Shown here piece by piece: positions 24,606 to 37,223 of a DNA stretch of 64,000 bases. Position 1 is the first letter of the stretch; each line of letters begins with the position of its first letter. Made by a program: the position numbers and the translations under genes. Source of the DNA: Austropuccinia psidii (lineage: Eukaryota > Basidiomycota > Pucciniomycetes > Pucciniales > Sphaerophragmiaceae); NCBI GenBank assembly GCA_023105745.1, contig JALGQZ010000004.1, forward strand, positions 34,490,437 through 34,554,436, given 5' to 3'. The notes beneath the pieces are model-generated. The model saw only the letters and a program-made list of their open reading frames with translations, was not told where the DNA came from and did not search any database.

Positions 24606-25292
24606 AAATGAATTGAATTTAATAAAATCAAAAAACAATTTCTTGAAGAAAAATAAATGAATCAAAAATAAAATCTTGAGTTAAATCAATCAATAAATAT
24701 CCAACTGAAATCCTCAAGCCAATAAATCAATAAGTCAAATCAATCAAAATCAAAATCTTTCAAAATAAATCAATCAATCAAATGAATTCTTGAGGCAAAA
24801 TCAATTTATGTCAAAATTCTTGATGTGAAAAATCAGCAAAATCAATGAAATCTTCAGGTCAATAAATTTTCTTGAAGTAAATATCAATTGTATGTCAAAT
24901 CAATCAATCAATTCAATTCAAGTGAAATCTTCCTTAAAATCAAAATTTCTTGAAGAATATCTCAAAATAAATCTTGATATGAAGAGTGTGTCTGAATAAT
25001 CTTGATGACCAATTTGAAAAATCAATTGAAAAATGAGATTACGCCTGAATTATGAATGAAAATAAATTTAATGATTTGAGATAAGATGTAAAAATAGAAA
25101 CACAAAGTAAGGAATGGGTCAGTTTTCAATTTTCAAAATGAAGAATGAATGAGGATAAATTGAGAGGTAACAAAATATCATAAAGTTCATCAAACATGAA
25201 AGAGTCATAATTTTGATTAAATTAGTGAATCAGAATGATAAAAACAATGAATGAACAGAATTAAAATAAATTATGATTTAATGGATATAATT
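24606..25292 (-). other. Gypsy A 5' leader, AATC-rich
   Basis: Non-coding sequence between the 5' LTR and gag. It is made largely of short words such as AATC and TCAA in irregular tandem runs (strongest 24690-24920). No site ending in TGG that would pair with a tRNA 3' end is visible next to the LTR edge at 25293, so the priming mechanism cannot be read. Confidence 0.6.
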
Positions 25293-26690
25293 TCACAGGG
25301 GCTCTTATGGAAGCAAGAGTGGCCTGGCACTCAGGAATCAAGAACTCACTTGGAGGGCTCCAAAAGAATAAAGAAATAAAAAGGAATATATTTCTTTAAA
25401 GAAGGATAGGAGTAAAGACAATTATGCCAAAGATAAAAAGAGAAAAGGGAATCCAATGGCCAATATGATAAAGAAAGCCAAAAGCCAAAGAGCCAACCAA
25501 ATTAATCCTCAATTCACTGTTTCAACCTGTCAGAAAGAACAATGGAATTAGTAAAGGATATGACCACCAATATCCACTGACAGGCAAAAAGGGAAAACAT
25601 GCAAAGGACAGGCTTAAGATTATCAGTATTTACTTTAATAAAAGGAAAGAAAAGAAGGATCAAAATAAATCCAGTATATTAATTAACTGGGGCAAAAGTG
25701 CCCAGGTGATGAAAGGTGGCCAGTCTATGTGAAAAGCTTAAAGGCTGATCCTGGAAGGTGAGTCCCCTGGCTGTATTATCTGAATTGGTCCAATACAGTT
25801 CTGGCCATCTTGAGAATTTAACTGTGTGACTGAATTCCCACAGTGGAATATTAATTGGCCTAAACAGGCCAAGGCCATACAGGATGCTTGATTACTACCT
25901 TTATGGACCAATTGAGTTGTCCAAGGAATTTTGAGTACTTGATGCCTTGAAAATGATTGAAATAATTGATAAGCTCTGAGAATTTCCCTTAGAATAGTCC
26001 TGATGAGAATTGACAACCCAACTCCTTCAGGGCCAGGTGGTTGGGGTCCTCAAATGGTTTTCTGATAGCCGCCAGGGAATTTTCAGACTGAATAGCTGAA
26101 AAATCCTCCTTTGAAATTGGTGATGGATTGGGGACTTGATTTGGAATCATGTAATTTGGTCCTTAAAATGTCACCATTCAATTTCTGAGCAAAAATGGTG
26201 CATAATGGTATATTATACCATATATGCACCACTCCTGGATCCTTGAGTGCAGGGTGCATTGAGGAAGGAAAATTCTTCCCCTGAACTTTAAGGGAATACT
26301 TGCTTGGAGCTGAGCTGGTGGCCTCTGGTGGTTGCCAGAGCCCATGGGCTGAATTGTGGCCAATTTTGGGTCCTAAGGTGTTTTTGGCCATTTCTGGGTT
26401 GGTTGGGTTTTGGGGAAAAAACTGGCTCAGCTGGGCCCACCTGGCCTTGGGGGATTAAATGGCCCAAAAAGGCCATTTAGGCCAAAACCCTTATAATATA
26501 AGGGGTTGGGCCAGGGCCATAGGCCCCTGGGAGACTGAAAAGACCCCCCAGGCCCAAAAACAAGGATAATGGCCTGGGGGTTGGTGGGGTGGAGAATTGG
26601 ACAATAAGGCCAATAAAGGCAGGATATGGCCTGAGGCCATAAATGACCGGTGGAAGGGTGATATGTCCAAGAGGGCACAATTGGCCATAA
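25293..26690 (-). repeat. Gypsy A 5' LTR (right copy, truncated)
   Basis: Aligns with the left LTR from TCACAGGGG onward and stops matching after TTGGCCATAAA near 26690. The last ~90 bases of the family LTR, up to the GTGACA terminus seen at 18822 and at 60206, are missing. It also lacks blocks of about 17 and 115 bases present in the left LTR. Confidence 0.9.
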
Positions 26691-29369
26691 ACATAAGGTA
26701 TTTTACCTTTTTTTTGTGTTATTAATTTAGCTTAATATAATAATTATTCACATTTCTGAAATTATTTTTAGCCTGTATAGAGATTTCTATGTAGAAACTT
26801 GGTTGAGGTTTTATTTGGTTATCCTTTATTATGATAATTTTGTGTATTTTAACATCTTTGACTCATTTTATTACAAAAACTGTATTTTTGTGACTGTAAA
26901 AATACAGTTATGAAGCCTGGATGTGATGATTTCTAATTGAATAACACCACTCAAATGGGAAACAGTAATCTTTGTGAGGAGTATAATTCATCTATTGTAT
27001 AAATCCACCTTTATGATATTTAAATCTTCCTCTCCATTAATGAAAAAAATTATGCCAATTTGATCTTACTTATTTAGTGTGTTGATGAAGTGCATTTTTT
27101 CATTTTATTTTCATTTCCACCTTATTCATTGTGATTGGTCAATTTCAGGCTTAAAACAATATTATTTGACTCCAATGAGACCAGAAATACTTAAAATAGC
27201 TAATGTTTTATCAAAATACCTCAAAGTATTATTGTGGAAGACCCCTGTGATATGTAATGCAAAAATTCTTGATTTTTGTTTTCAATTATGGCTTTTTTAC
27301 TACTCATGATTCCACTTTGAATCAACACGGGACTTTATGTAGTTCCATTGGGGGAAAATTTTGAAGCAAATTCAAGACTAAATTTTAAATAAAGTACACT
27401 ATAGATTCCATTCAATTATAACATTACTCCACAATCACCAGCTCATAGAAACCCAAAGGGGTTTTATGATTAGATGTATCTAGCCTCCTCCCTTGTGGTA
27501 ATAAGTTTGGGAAAAAAGTGTTCATTTTTTTTCAGAAACACAGAGATGGAAGATACCAACATCTTTCAGTTTTTAAAAATAAAAACAGAAGATTCTTCCA
27601 AACCATTTTCTGATGGCTTTCAATTATTTGGGTGCACCTGCATCAAGTGAACCCTTTGAAAGGGTTTTATCAGGCAGACAAAAAAGCTTTTAATTTTAGC
27701 CAGAAACACTCTCAATAATGCATGTTGAGAAAATATCTTGGGTAAAAGACTCTTCCTGAAATTCTGGGCCACCTTATTCTCATGATTAGTACTTATGTCT
27801 GAGTTATTTTGGATTTTCGACTTCTTTTTTTTGGTTTTTGTTGGGTTCTTTTTGTTTTGAATTGGTTTCTCTCTTTTTTTGGATTTGGCCTTTGTTCAAT
27901 AAGACTCCAGTGTTTTTTTGGATCCCTCAATGATCTCAGGAATAACCTGAACGTCACTACATTATAAAATTTACAAAATAAAATGAAGTAAAGCTATACC
28001 CAATACCCAAGTACAAAATATTTTCCTACAGGACAATTGGGAACATGAGGGTTTGGGTGGCAGCGTTATTTGTGATTGGGTATGGAAACATCTAAGCTGC
28101 ATACAGTTAATAACATACTTTCATCAAACACAAGTTTGACCTAATCTATGGTATTTCCCTATATGTTACACCCTATTACATGCATCACCCGACCACTCTG
28201 AATTGGGGATTTCTATTCCTGTATGGTAGATCTAAATTCAAACCCACAGTAGAACCCTCAGCTCAGCTACAGGCTCCACCCCCAGTTGATTGGGATAGGG
28301 AGGGAGCTCTTTCCTATAGAATGACCCAATTCACCCTTTTCATTGTAATTTTTAATAATAACAAAAATTCCCACTTATCCTTTGAAAAATTACTATACCC
28401 TTTCCTTTTACAAGCTTACAAAATTTAATAAAATGTTTTTTTTTGTTTTTTTCTCCTTTTTCAATCCATCACTCAATATGTTCACTATTTCAATTATTTT
28501 GATTAGACATTAATTAACAAAAGAAAATCATTGAAATGAGGATGGCCAAAATTTTCATATATGCTAAATCATCATCTTTTTTTTTTGTGAGATGGTTTCT
28601 CAATTTAATTCTTAGGGGATATGTGAGACTTCAAATGAAACAGCCAGATAGATAGACAAAATAGGATATCACAATTGGTATGATTTAGGAATTTCATTGA
28701 GGAAAAATTCAACTGTAAAATTTACAAATTTGGGTAAAAAAAATCAAAAAAATTCCTTAAAAATCTCTTGTTACCTCATCTCATAGAATGCTTAAAAGAA
28801 ATTTGCCTTTTTTTGATTAATTAAGCCATTTAACTATCAATAAAATCAATTTTTTAATCTCAGAAAAATCTTGAAATGAAAATAATCAAAAAGAAATTGA
28901 CTAAAAATAATGAGTAAAGTATTCCTTTTGTTCTGCTTTTTTGTTAAAAAAAGAAAAATTTGTTTTTTAAATCTTTATAAAAGGATAGGTTTCATTGATT
29001 ATTATTATCTTAAAGCCTTACTTTATCTGTTAGGTTTTTTGTGTTGATCTTGAGGAATTTTATGTATATCATCATCATAGACCAATCACCCAGGTGGGTC
29101 AGTGAGACAGAAGTGGTAAACCACGTCTTGAGCTTTCAGTTGCCCAGTTAGAATTTGCTAACCGCTGTATTTTTTTTGGTCTATGGTTTCTACTGACAAT
29201 ATCAAATTAACTGGATTCAACACTTACTCTCTCATTTTCATTTCAAAGCGTGATTGATACCTTGACAAAAGTACTAATTTCACTTTGTATCTTCGTGTTA
29301 CTTCAAGTAAATGATAATTGGCTATATACCGTTATTGATCTCATCAAATAACAAGTTTCATTCGATACT
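26691..29369. other. intergenic, no gene recognised; upstream of MOG1
   Basis: AT-rich sequence with scattered short open frames (27079-27309 and 28180-28428) that show no domain. From about 29040 composition becomes more mixed, and a CCAAT word occurs at 29082-29086, about 285 bases before the MOG1 start. No RNA gene was recognised. Confidence 0.5.
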
Positions 29370-30331
29370 ATGACTAATGAGGATGACGACGCTAAAGAAT
29401 TTGATTTATTTGGCGGCTCGATTAAAATTTCCCTGCCGAAGAATCTAGTCGATGCAAGGTAAGTATTTTGACTAATTGATTACCAAAAGATTTCATTATA
29501 ATGACTGATTTTCTTCGCTAAATAAATCTAGGTAATCATTTAGAATAATAACTAGCCAATCTTCATGATCTTAATCGAAGGAAAGAATTGGTTGATAACT
29601 TGTATGGACTAATCGACTGGGCGGTTTTTATTTTGTTTACATTCAAGTCAAATGAGACAAGTTCCAGATGAGCAGGAAGTTTTTGTCTCTCCAGACTCTT
29701 CCAATTTGTCTGTAATCGTCGAAGTTCTGGAAGCTGTCGATCCCGATAACGATTCCGAATTCCTTCAACTAAACCAAACTCAATCATCAGGCCTCAAGGA
29801 TAGCCATCCTACTTCAGTCATCAAGTTGAGTCCAAAAAAGCAAGACTGGTTCAATTACCCTGTTATCCTGTTGCTGCTCCATGCTTTATTCCTTAATTTT
29901 ACTCTTGACATTATTCTACTCCCAAAATCAGATACCACTTTTATTCATTAGCTCATGATAACTCAGCTACTACATCATCAATTAACTCAATTGAATTCCC
30001 CGCCGATCTCAGCTATTTCACAAAAGACTTGGGCACAATTAAGCATACTCCCGAACCCATCTTATTACATGGATTACAACTAGTTTCCAAGTTTAACCGC
30101 CCTGACTCAGAGGCCGACCAGGTTTATATTTGGATGGCACTGTGGCGCTTGAGAGGAATCGGCAGTGGTGATCTCGGTACTGATCTTGTCTTGACTTTCA
30201 ATCTACCAGACCTTTCAAATGCCCACCTTACTCAAGATCAAAGCTTTCAACACTCTCTTCAGAGAGTATCCAAGCTTTTTCATATGGCTGCCAAAAGTCT
30301 CTCTATTGTTGATTGGCTTCTTTTTGCTTAA
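29370..30331 (+). CDS. MOG1: MOG1 / RanGRF family Ran-binding nuclear transport factor, 3 exons
   Basis: Predicted 218 residues from exons 29370-29458, 29657-29824 and 29932-30331. Introns are GTAAGT...AG and GTTGAG...CAG, and both junctions keep the frame (phase 2). The N-terminus has FDLFGGSIKISLPKNLVDA, then RQVPDEQEVFVSPDSS and VIVEVLEAVD, matching the conserved start of Mog1 proteins. After the second intron come YHFYSLAHDN, then WMALWRLRGIGSGDLGTDLVLTFN, and the C-terminus ends in VDWLLFA. Mog1 binds the GTPase Ran, promotes nucleotide release and supports nuclear import; the family works in the nucleus. Between LVDA and RQVP about three residues usual in relatives (S-x-L) are missing at the exon 1/2 junction, so a tiny exon may have been overlooked or the residues truly lost. 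The length is normal for the family. The gene converges on the WRAP73-like gene 85 bases downstream. Confidence 0.93.
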
Positions 30332-30416
30332 TGTCTCTTTATATTCCCAAGAATGCTTTTTGTCATATTTTTTGTCCAGCCGACCATTGCGAAGCTTCAA
30401 TCTTTAGTTTTGCTTG

Positions 30417-32802
30417 TCATTCCATCATCCTTGAGTTTTCTTCACCCCGATCATCAACACCCTCAGGCACTGCAAATGCCAAACAAAAAGCAAGCTTGTC
30501 TGTGAGCAATAAGCCATTACCATTTTGAATCCAGGTAACCGCAACAGGATTAAATGCAACACCTGTGCGAAAACAAAAAGTCATGTGAGCGGATGTATGA
30601 CAAGTTATTGTTTAAATTCATATTAAGGAAAACGTAGGATCAACTCAAGAATTTCTTTGGAAAACATGATTTTTAAGTTTTTGACAAGGACAAAAAAAGC
30701 AAACACCAAAACTTACGTGCGGGAATCCCGATTCCCTCGCAATAATTGCCAAGCTCTGACGTATACAAGGCTGTTGATCCGGGATGAGATGGATACCACA
30801 AGTACAAAGCAGAGGTAGCACACACAATGACCAGATGACTTAAGGTAGGATGCCACCGCATGCTCTTGACCGGTGTAATAAAGTTCAAGACGCTGGTAAG
30901 CCGTGGTCGCAGGGGAACAGATGAAGAGACCGTCGAATCGGTGGGTGCCATGGACGTTGCGCTGGCACGCAAAGAAAAAACAAAGACCACAGTCGGCAGC
31001 GCATCTTGTATAAAAGACAAATTAGTACATGTGAAAAACCCCAGTCGAAGATTTCGGACAGGACCAACCATTGCGACAAGCAAGGTAATCACCTTGGGAG
31101 TTCCACTCCATATCTCTAACTCCGATGGTAGGATTTGGCTTGCTATAATCCGGTCTCAATAAGACCGGCAGGCTGCTGGCTGTTGCTACCTCAACTACAG
31201 AACAAGCAAAATTTTAGATTTGAATGGATCAATTATATTCTAGATCAACTCACAAGAAATGATACCCTGAGAGCGGGTGCGTTCTATCCAATTTCGGGGC
31301 TCGTTGAGAACTTTCTGAAGGAATGAGCCAGCGAAAATGTAGTGTGAATTTGTGCGTACGCAATTCAACCTCTAAAAAGGGAAAGATGCCTCACCACAGC
31401 TAGGTAATCATTTAAGCTAATCTGGCAAACAGATGTCCACGTCAAATCATTAAGAATTCGTACCTAAATGGACATTTTATCAGTTAATCGTTCAGCTTAT
31501 TGAAGGCATGAATTTGTCTTAGTACTTGCGCTTACTTTTCCGTCCCAACCCCCGAGGGCAAAATATTCACCGCCCGGCCTCCACCTGCAACAACGGATCC
31601 CCAACCCAACATAACCATCCAAATCTTGTTCCAAATCAGCAACCTGAGTTGAATCTTTTTGCTTTAGTGAATCATTGACGTATGAGCCAGAAAGCACCCG
31701 ATTAGAATTTTGCGATGCTGATCGAGCCAATCGGGTTGTATTTGAATCATTATGTGGCAGCGGTTTGAATGACTTAGTGCTATCAAAAGGTGTGAAAACC
31801 CCAAGTTTCAAACCACTGGGAGACCAAATTTCAACTCGGTAATCAAATATTGCTGATTCAATAATCCCAAGGTATCGACCGCAAGGAGACCAACATAGAT
31901 TGGCAGCATCTAAGAGTTCTGGAGATAGTTCGAAAAAGCTAACACAGGTCCAAGTTTGTGTGTCATAAACACCAACATGATCACGAAAATTGCCCGGTTG
32001 ACGGCAGAGCAGGGCGAAATAGCGCTGATCGGGTGAAAAAGAGCATCCAATATGAGGAGGATGTTTGGGATGATGTAACTGAACTGGTTTTGGTTGCGGA
32101 GAGGACAAGTTCCAAATCGTAACCCTTAGCTGGAAAAGATGCGAAAAATCGCAAGAATTAGTGAATAAGCCCGTAGCATGTTAAATTAAAAGCAAAGACA
32201 AATAACAAACTGACACCCCAGTCGCTCCAAACCATCAAGCTATTGCCACTTGGGCTCCATCTCAAAGCTTTTTCGCCACTGGCGACTCCCTCAGCGCCGG
32301 TCTTGATTTCGGCAGCCAATTGATCCGATTCAATCGAATAGACATAAACTACAGCTGAGTTTAATTGACGGAGTAAGGCGACAGCAAATTGAGAGTTTGG
32401 AGAAAATGAAATGGAAGTTAAAACAGCTGGTCGACGATCAGTGTTGGGCACGGTGCCTTGAGGAGTATCTGAAGGGCGAAATGAAGATATTCCGGTATTT
32501 GGATCAAGGGACTGAATAGAGCCAATACTATTGCTAACTGTTCCTTTCCTTAAGATCGACCCTGCGCCAGGTTTATGAACTTGAGAGCCAGCACACAACC
32601 CGCTACCATTCTTGATGGATTCCTTTGATCCTGAGCATGTTTTAAGACCATCATCTTCGCATTTCCAACTCCGTATGACTTGCATAGATTTCGTCAAGCG
32701 TACAACCAATCGATCGCCGACCGACGTTAGAACATATTCGCCATTTGGAGAGACGGTTGATGAAGAAGACGAGCTATGAGGATAGAGTGGAGTGAAGTCC
32801 AT
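30417..32802 (-). CDS. WRAP73/WDR8-like WD40 repeat protein, 7 exons
   Basis: Predicted 623 residues. Exons on the minus strand are 32802-32215, 32129-31536, 31463-31395, 31314-31254, 31194-31069, 31004-30717 and 30562-30417. Every junction uses GT/AG and all phases fit. Conserved blocks are VSPNGEYVLTSVGDRLVVR near the start, LRWSPSGNSLMVWSDWGLRV, NLCWSPCGRYLGIIES, WRPGGEYFALGGWDGKVRIL, NEPRNWIERT, RDMEWNSQGDYLACRND and MRWHPTLSHLVIVCAT with LYLW. These follow the order of WRAP73 (human WDR8), a centrosome or spindle-pole WD40 protein that works with SSX2IP/Msd1-type partners and microtubule minus ends. The protein is longer than the usual ~460 residues. A Ser/Gly-rich insertion follows RSWKCEDDGL in the first blade region, and a second, Ser/Asn-rich, follows FDSTKSFKP. 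The short exons 3 and 4 are less certain than the rest. A role in microtubule anchoring is inferred from the family. Confidence 0.9.
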
Positions 32803-35800
32803 GACGAAGATTCCTTCTGGATTCTAAGATCAGTTTGAAGATATCCACGACCGAAATCCGGAGCCGATGATTAACTCAGGGCGCCAGCTGCCTTGATCAT
32901 AAAAGGTGGATGATATCGTCCTCAGCAAGCGACGCGCGAAATGTCAAACGCGGCCCCAGATTATCCAAGATCGATGGCCAGCCAACTTCACAGTGACACT
33001 TGAATTCATCACAAACTTTTCTTGAAGACTGAGGAAGCTATTCCTCATAAAAGTAATATTAATGATAGAATAAATTACGCAAAGAGAAGATTTCTCATTA
33101 TATTTGACTTACGGAAAAACAAATACTCCAAAATAAGTTATCAAAATCTTTACCTAGCAGAACTCATCAAAAGACAAAACTAACATGAAATGACGTGGAA
33201 CTAGTATAATAATTGAAGAAATTAATCTTGAAATGAAGAAATTCAACCAGTTCCTAAGTATAAAATTTGTTTTAAAAAATCAATTGTGAATTATAATTCT
33301 TATGAGCTTGGAAGCTCAAAATTTGATAAGAATTAAATTATGGATACTTCCATATTCTTTGGCGCAGAAATCTGATAACATCAAGCTCAAAAATAAGTTT
33401 CAATTTTGGAAAAAAGTCTTCAGAATTTGAAAAGAAAAATTCCTCCATTTTTCATGTCAACTCTAGGTCAAAACAAACTAAAAAAGCTTGAAGTGACTCT
33501 TATTCTGATGTTTGTCTATGATGAACCTTTTAAAACTCTGAAGTTTTTGGTGTATTTTTTTACCTTTAATAGAAATGAAATAACACCACTTTGATGATAA
33601 AACTATTTTTGATTTCACTATAAGCTATATATATTGGATAGAGATCTTGATTATACAAAAATATACATTTTATCTATTAAATCACGTCAAATTTTTAAGA
33701 ATCGAATAAAATAGGCAAGGAAACAAAATTCCAAAATCCAACCCTGGAAAGTTTTCATTATGGTACCAAAAAATCTTGAAATATTCCTTCAAAAAGGAGA
33801 AATCGCTTGGGAAAAAATTTGATCATGTTGAAGGAGATTGTAAGGTTTATTCAAAATGAAAAAAAAACTGCACCCCTGAGGAGGACGAGAAATTTTGATT
33901 TCAGATTCAATCTTCTTTCAACCTGATTCTGAAAAAAGAATCCAAATTTAAAATATTTCTTTGATTAATTTTATCCAAAGTTTTGGCCATTGAAAAATCT
34001 GACTCAATTTTTATAAAACGCTTTGGAATTTGTATGATTTTTATTTCTAATTTTATAAAAAATTAAGTTTTCCTCAAAATGTTAAATTATATTTTACCAA
34101 AAGAGGTTATCCCTTTGAAAAATACTGAATTCAACTGAACTTTTTTTCTCAAAAATTAGATGAATTAATTAATTTATCAATTTTTTAAAAAATATTACTG
34201 AAATACATATTAAATTTTGAGTTTTTATTTTAGATAAATTTGAGCCCTCAGGTTTTGTAATTGAAGACTGATATGTAAAAAGATCATGAAATTCAATAAT
34301 CTTGTAAACTCCTGTAATATTAAATTTGTTTTTAATTTTTTACCTGTTTTTATAAATGCAAGCTCTTTCCATTAAAATTAACTAAGTATTTTAATATTTG
34401 AAGATTTTGATTAATATATTCTGTTTTTGCCTTTTTTTTCTCAATTAATTATCTTGATTTATAATAATATTTCTGAGGATATTGAATCCTATTTCCCCAT
34501 TTTTAAGACTTAAAAATTACCCAGCTTTTTATTTGATTTTTCAGAAATATCAAATTTAGATCTAATTAAGCAAAATTGATATCTTGCTATTGTGCTCTGG
34601 ATTAACTAATAAATAATTCCTACTAAATTGAGTTTCATCAAATTTATCAAATAAAAAAATTTGAAATATGACACCTTTTCTACCTTGGTAATAAGATTTT
34701 AAAATTATTTACTTAAATTTTTTCTTTGATATTACATTATTATAGCTTTTGTTTTCCTTTCATGATTTGGAAAGAGAATGATAAAGCGTTTTAAAATTGG
34801 AATTGAATATTGATAATTCTCCACTTTTCTCCATCTTTGGCTTACACAAAAATCAGTTAAGTATATACTATCAATATGGGTTAATCTTGTTTTAAAGAAG
34901 AAGACTACTCATATATAATGAATGCATATCTGAAATTAATTGAATGAAAAAATCTAGAAATACTAGAAATATTATTCTTTCAGGAAAGAGGAGTTAAAGA
35001 ATTATAATCATTTTCCAGTAAAATTATTAAGAGAAAATGTAATGAAGGAAAATTTTGAAAAATCTAAATTTAATTATTTTAAAATTGAAGATAATTTTCT
35101 ACCAAATATATTAAATAAAAAAACATTTTGTACAAATAATATTTAAAGAAAATAAAAAAATGATATATACATTGGGATTTATAATTCATTAAAATTCAGA
35201 ATATTCAACCAAATATATGATATTTTTACATTAAATTTTCCATTTTCATAAAAAAAATAATTTTTTAATATTTATTTTATCTATTACTGTCTATATCTAG
35301 ATTAATTGATAATTTTACTTGATTTAATATAATGACTGTTTTTCAAAACTTGGATATATCAAATAATGTAAATAATTTCACTTTTATGCCTAATATTTCA
35401 AATGAAAAGCATTATCAATTAAATAAAGGTATTTTAATAGATTGATGAAATGGTGGATTATTTACATTTTGATTCAATACGTGGTGCCAAAGAGTAAAAT
35501 TGATAGTAATTTTCAAGGGAATAAATCGATAAAATGGAAAAAAATGAAAATTCAATTTTTGAACCTCCTTTTTCTATTTAAGATTATAAAATGAATATTT
35601 AAAAATAAATGAAAGAAATATACTTTCTAAAACTAAAAAATAAAAAGAAAAACTTGTGAAACAATGTAATGAAGAAATTCATAAAGAATTTCTGTTTTCT
35701 ATAAAACAAATAATTTTATAGAACTAGGAGGTATAAATTTGAATATCCAAGGATTGAATAGTTTACAAAGCTTAAAGATTAATCAATATAGGTCTTGAAG

Positions 35801-37218
35801 ATGCTTTATAGAATTCAAGAGCTTACAAATAGAAATATTTTCAGAAAATTCTGTTTTTTTTTTAAGCCATGGAAGACTGTTTTAAATATCCATAAATAAG
35901 AATCCTCAAAATATATCTAATAGAGCTAAGAGAAGTTTGAATTTATGACTTTATTACTTTAAATTTTGGGTTATTATAAAAATATATTTCTTAGTTAAGT
36001 TATCAAGTTATGGAAGAGACTTTTGAATACTTAATATTATGTGAAAAATTATTTTTTTTCCAATAAAGATAAGACTTATTTGAAAAAATCACTTTTAAGT
36101 TGAATTATAAAAAATTAAAAAAACATTAATATGAAAAATTTAAAAATAAGTGGCTTAAATATGGTTTTTTTCAAAAAGATAATTTGTGTAAAAAGACTTA
36201 TAGCTCATAAAGTATTTTGATATATATATATCTCTTGAGGCCTTTTTGAACTTGTTAAAATTTTGTACCCCAAAACAAATTCACATTTTTATGGAATTTA
36301 TAAATCAAATTTTTTGAATTAATAAATTTAAAGCATCAGATATCTATCTTGAAGCTCTCAAAATTTCAATATAAGAAGGAAATGATTTCGGAAATATCAT
36401 ATCTCTGTAATATTTATGTAGATTAAGCTAAAATTCCAACTCTAAGTTGAAACTCTTTTGTATTCAGCTATAGGAGCCTTCTCTATGATAATTTAAATGA
36501 TTAGGTTTCAAGTATAAAATATTATGAAATAATATTCTAAGTAAATTTCCATATTCTGTGAAGCTCATATGAAAATCATAAAGTCAATAATGAAATAATT
36601 AATTCATAATTTGTCATTAAAAGACCTATTATAGTTAATTTTGACATCATAGAAAAATTATTTATGTATAAAGCTCACATTCCTCTACTTCTTTCAGAAA
36701 AACAAGATAATTATTATTCTACTCCATTCCTTGAAAGACTTCTGTTTTTGTCTCAAATTTAAAATTTTTGTCCTTTTTGTTTATTAGAAGGCTTTGCAAG
36801 AAGCCTTTTTTTGTGCCAAAATTTTAAAATAATCAAAATACTGGTGAAGTTTTTTTTATTACTTTTTGAGGTTAAGTTTATCTTATATATGTATGTAAAT
36901 AAATAAGTTTTTTATTCAAATTTTCTTCTGTATTATTTTCATTTTTTTTTTGAAAAAAAAGTTTTTTTTTAGGATTTTTTTCAAAAAAAACCTCCTTTTT
37001 TTTCATAAAGAATTCTTTTTTTTATTCAAGGAAATTTTTTCTAAAAAAAATTTCTTCTTTTGGAAAATTCTATTGTTCTTGAAAGCTTTTTTTTAATTAA
37101 TTAATTATAATTTGAGACTAAAGTATATTATATTTTCTTTTATTCAGAAAAGGTGGGATTTGAAAAGAGTTAGGGAAAATGAAAATATAAATTATGATTA
37201 TGAAGTAGGGATTTTTGG
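32803..37218. other. AT-rich intergenic region, no gene recognised
   Basis: The first ~200 bases (32803-33000) keep the mixed composition of the gene island and probably include the promoter and 5' UTR of the WRAP73-like gene. From about 33050 the sequence is very AT-rich with no domain or intron series. At 36940-37090 runs of T and runs of A alternate (8-10 bases each), giving several short snap-back palindromes. Confidence 0.55.
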
Positions 37219-37223
37219 GAAAT
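37219..37223. repeat. target-site duplication, left copy (GAAAT)
   Basis: GAAAT abuts the left LTR and recurs exactly at 47549-47553 after the right LTR. Confidence 0.92.

Larger units (their letters stand above)
17239..26690 (-). mobile_element. Gypsy A: Ty3/Gypsy chromovirus, decayed, 5' LTR truncated
   Basis: A 9.4-kb minus-strand element with domain order gag, protease, RT, RNase H, integrase, chromodomain. This is the Ty3/Gypsy order with the chromovirus C-terminal mark. Direct repeats of about 1.4-1.6 kb flank the internal region. The left LTR (3') is complete to GTGACA at 18822 next to a purine tract. The right LTR (5') stops about 90 bases short, at about 26690, so its outer edge and any target duplication are missing. 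Many stops and frameshifts show it is inactive. The gag sequence resembles repeats I recall from Austropuccinia psidii. Confidence 0.93.

Noticed and set aside
24690..24920. CRISPR-like array
   Set aside because: The repeated words are short and irregular, without constant repeat and spacer lengths; it is a retrotransposon leader in a eukaryote.
28180..28428. 82-codon plus-strand frame with a Pro-rich part
   Set aside because: No domain, no introns that extend it, and an AT-rich end; likely chance.
36790..36815. AAGGCTT...AAGCCTT hairpin followed by a T run, like a bacterial terminator
   Set aside because: The context is a eukaryotic AT-rich region with no adjacent gene; such stems are common here by chance.
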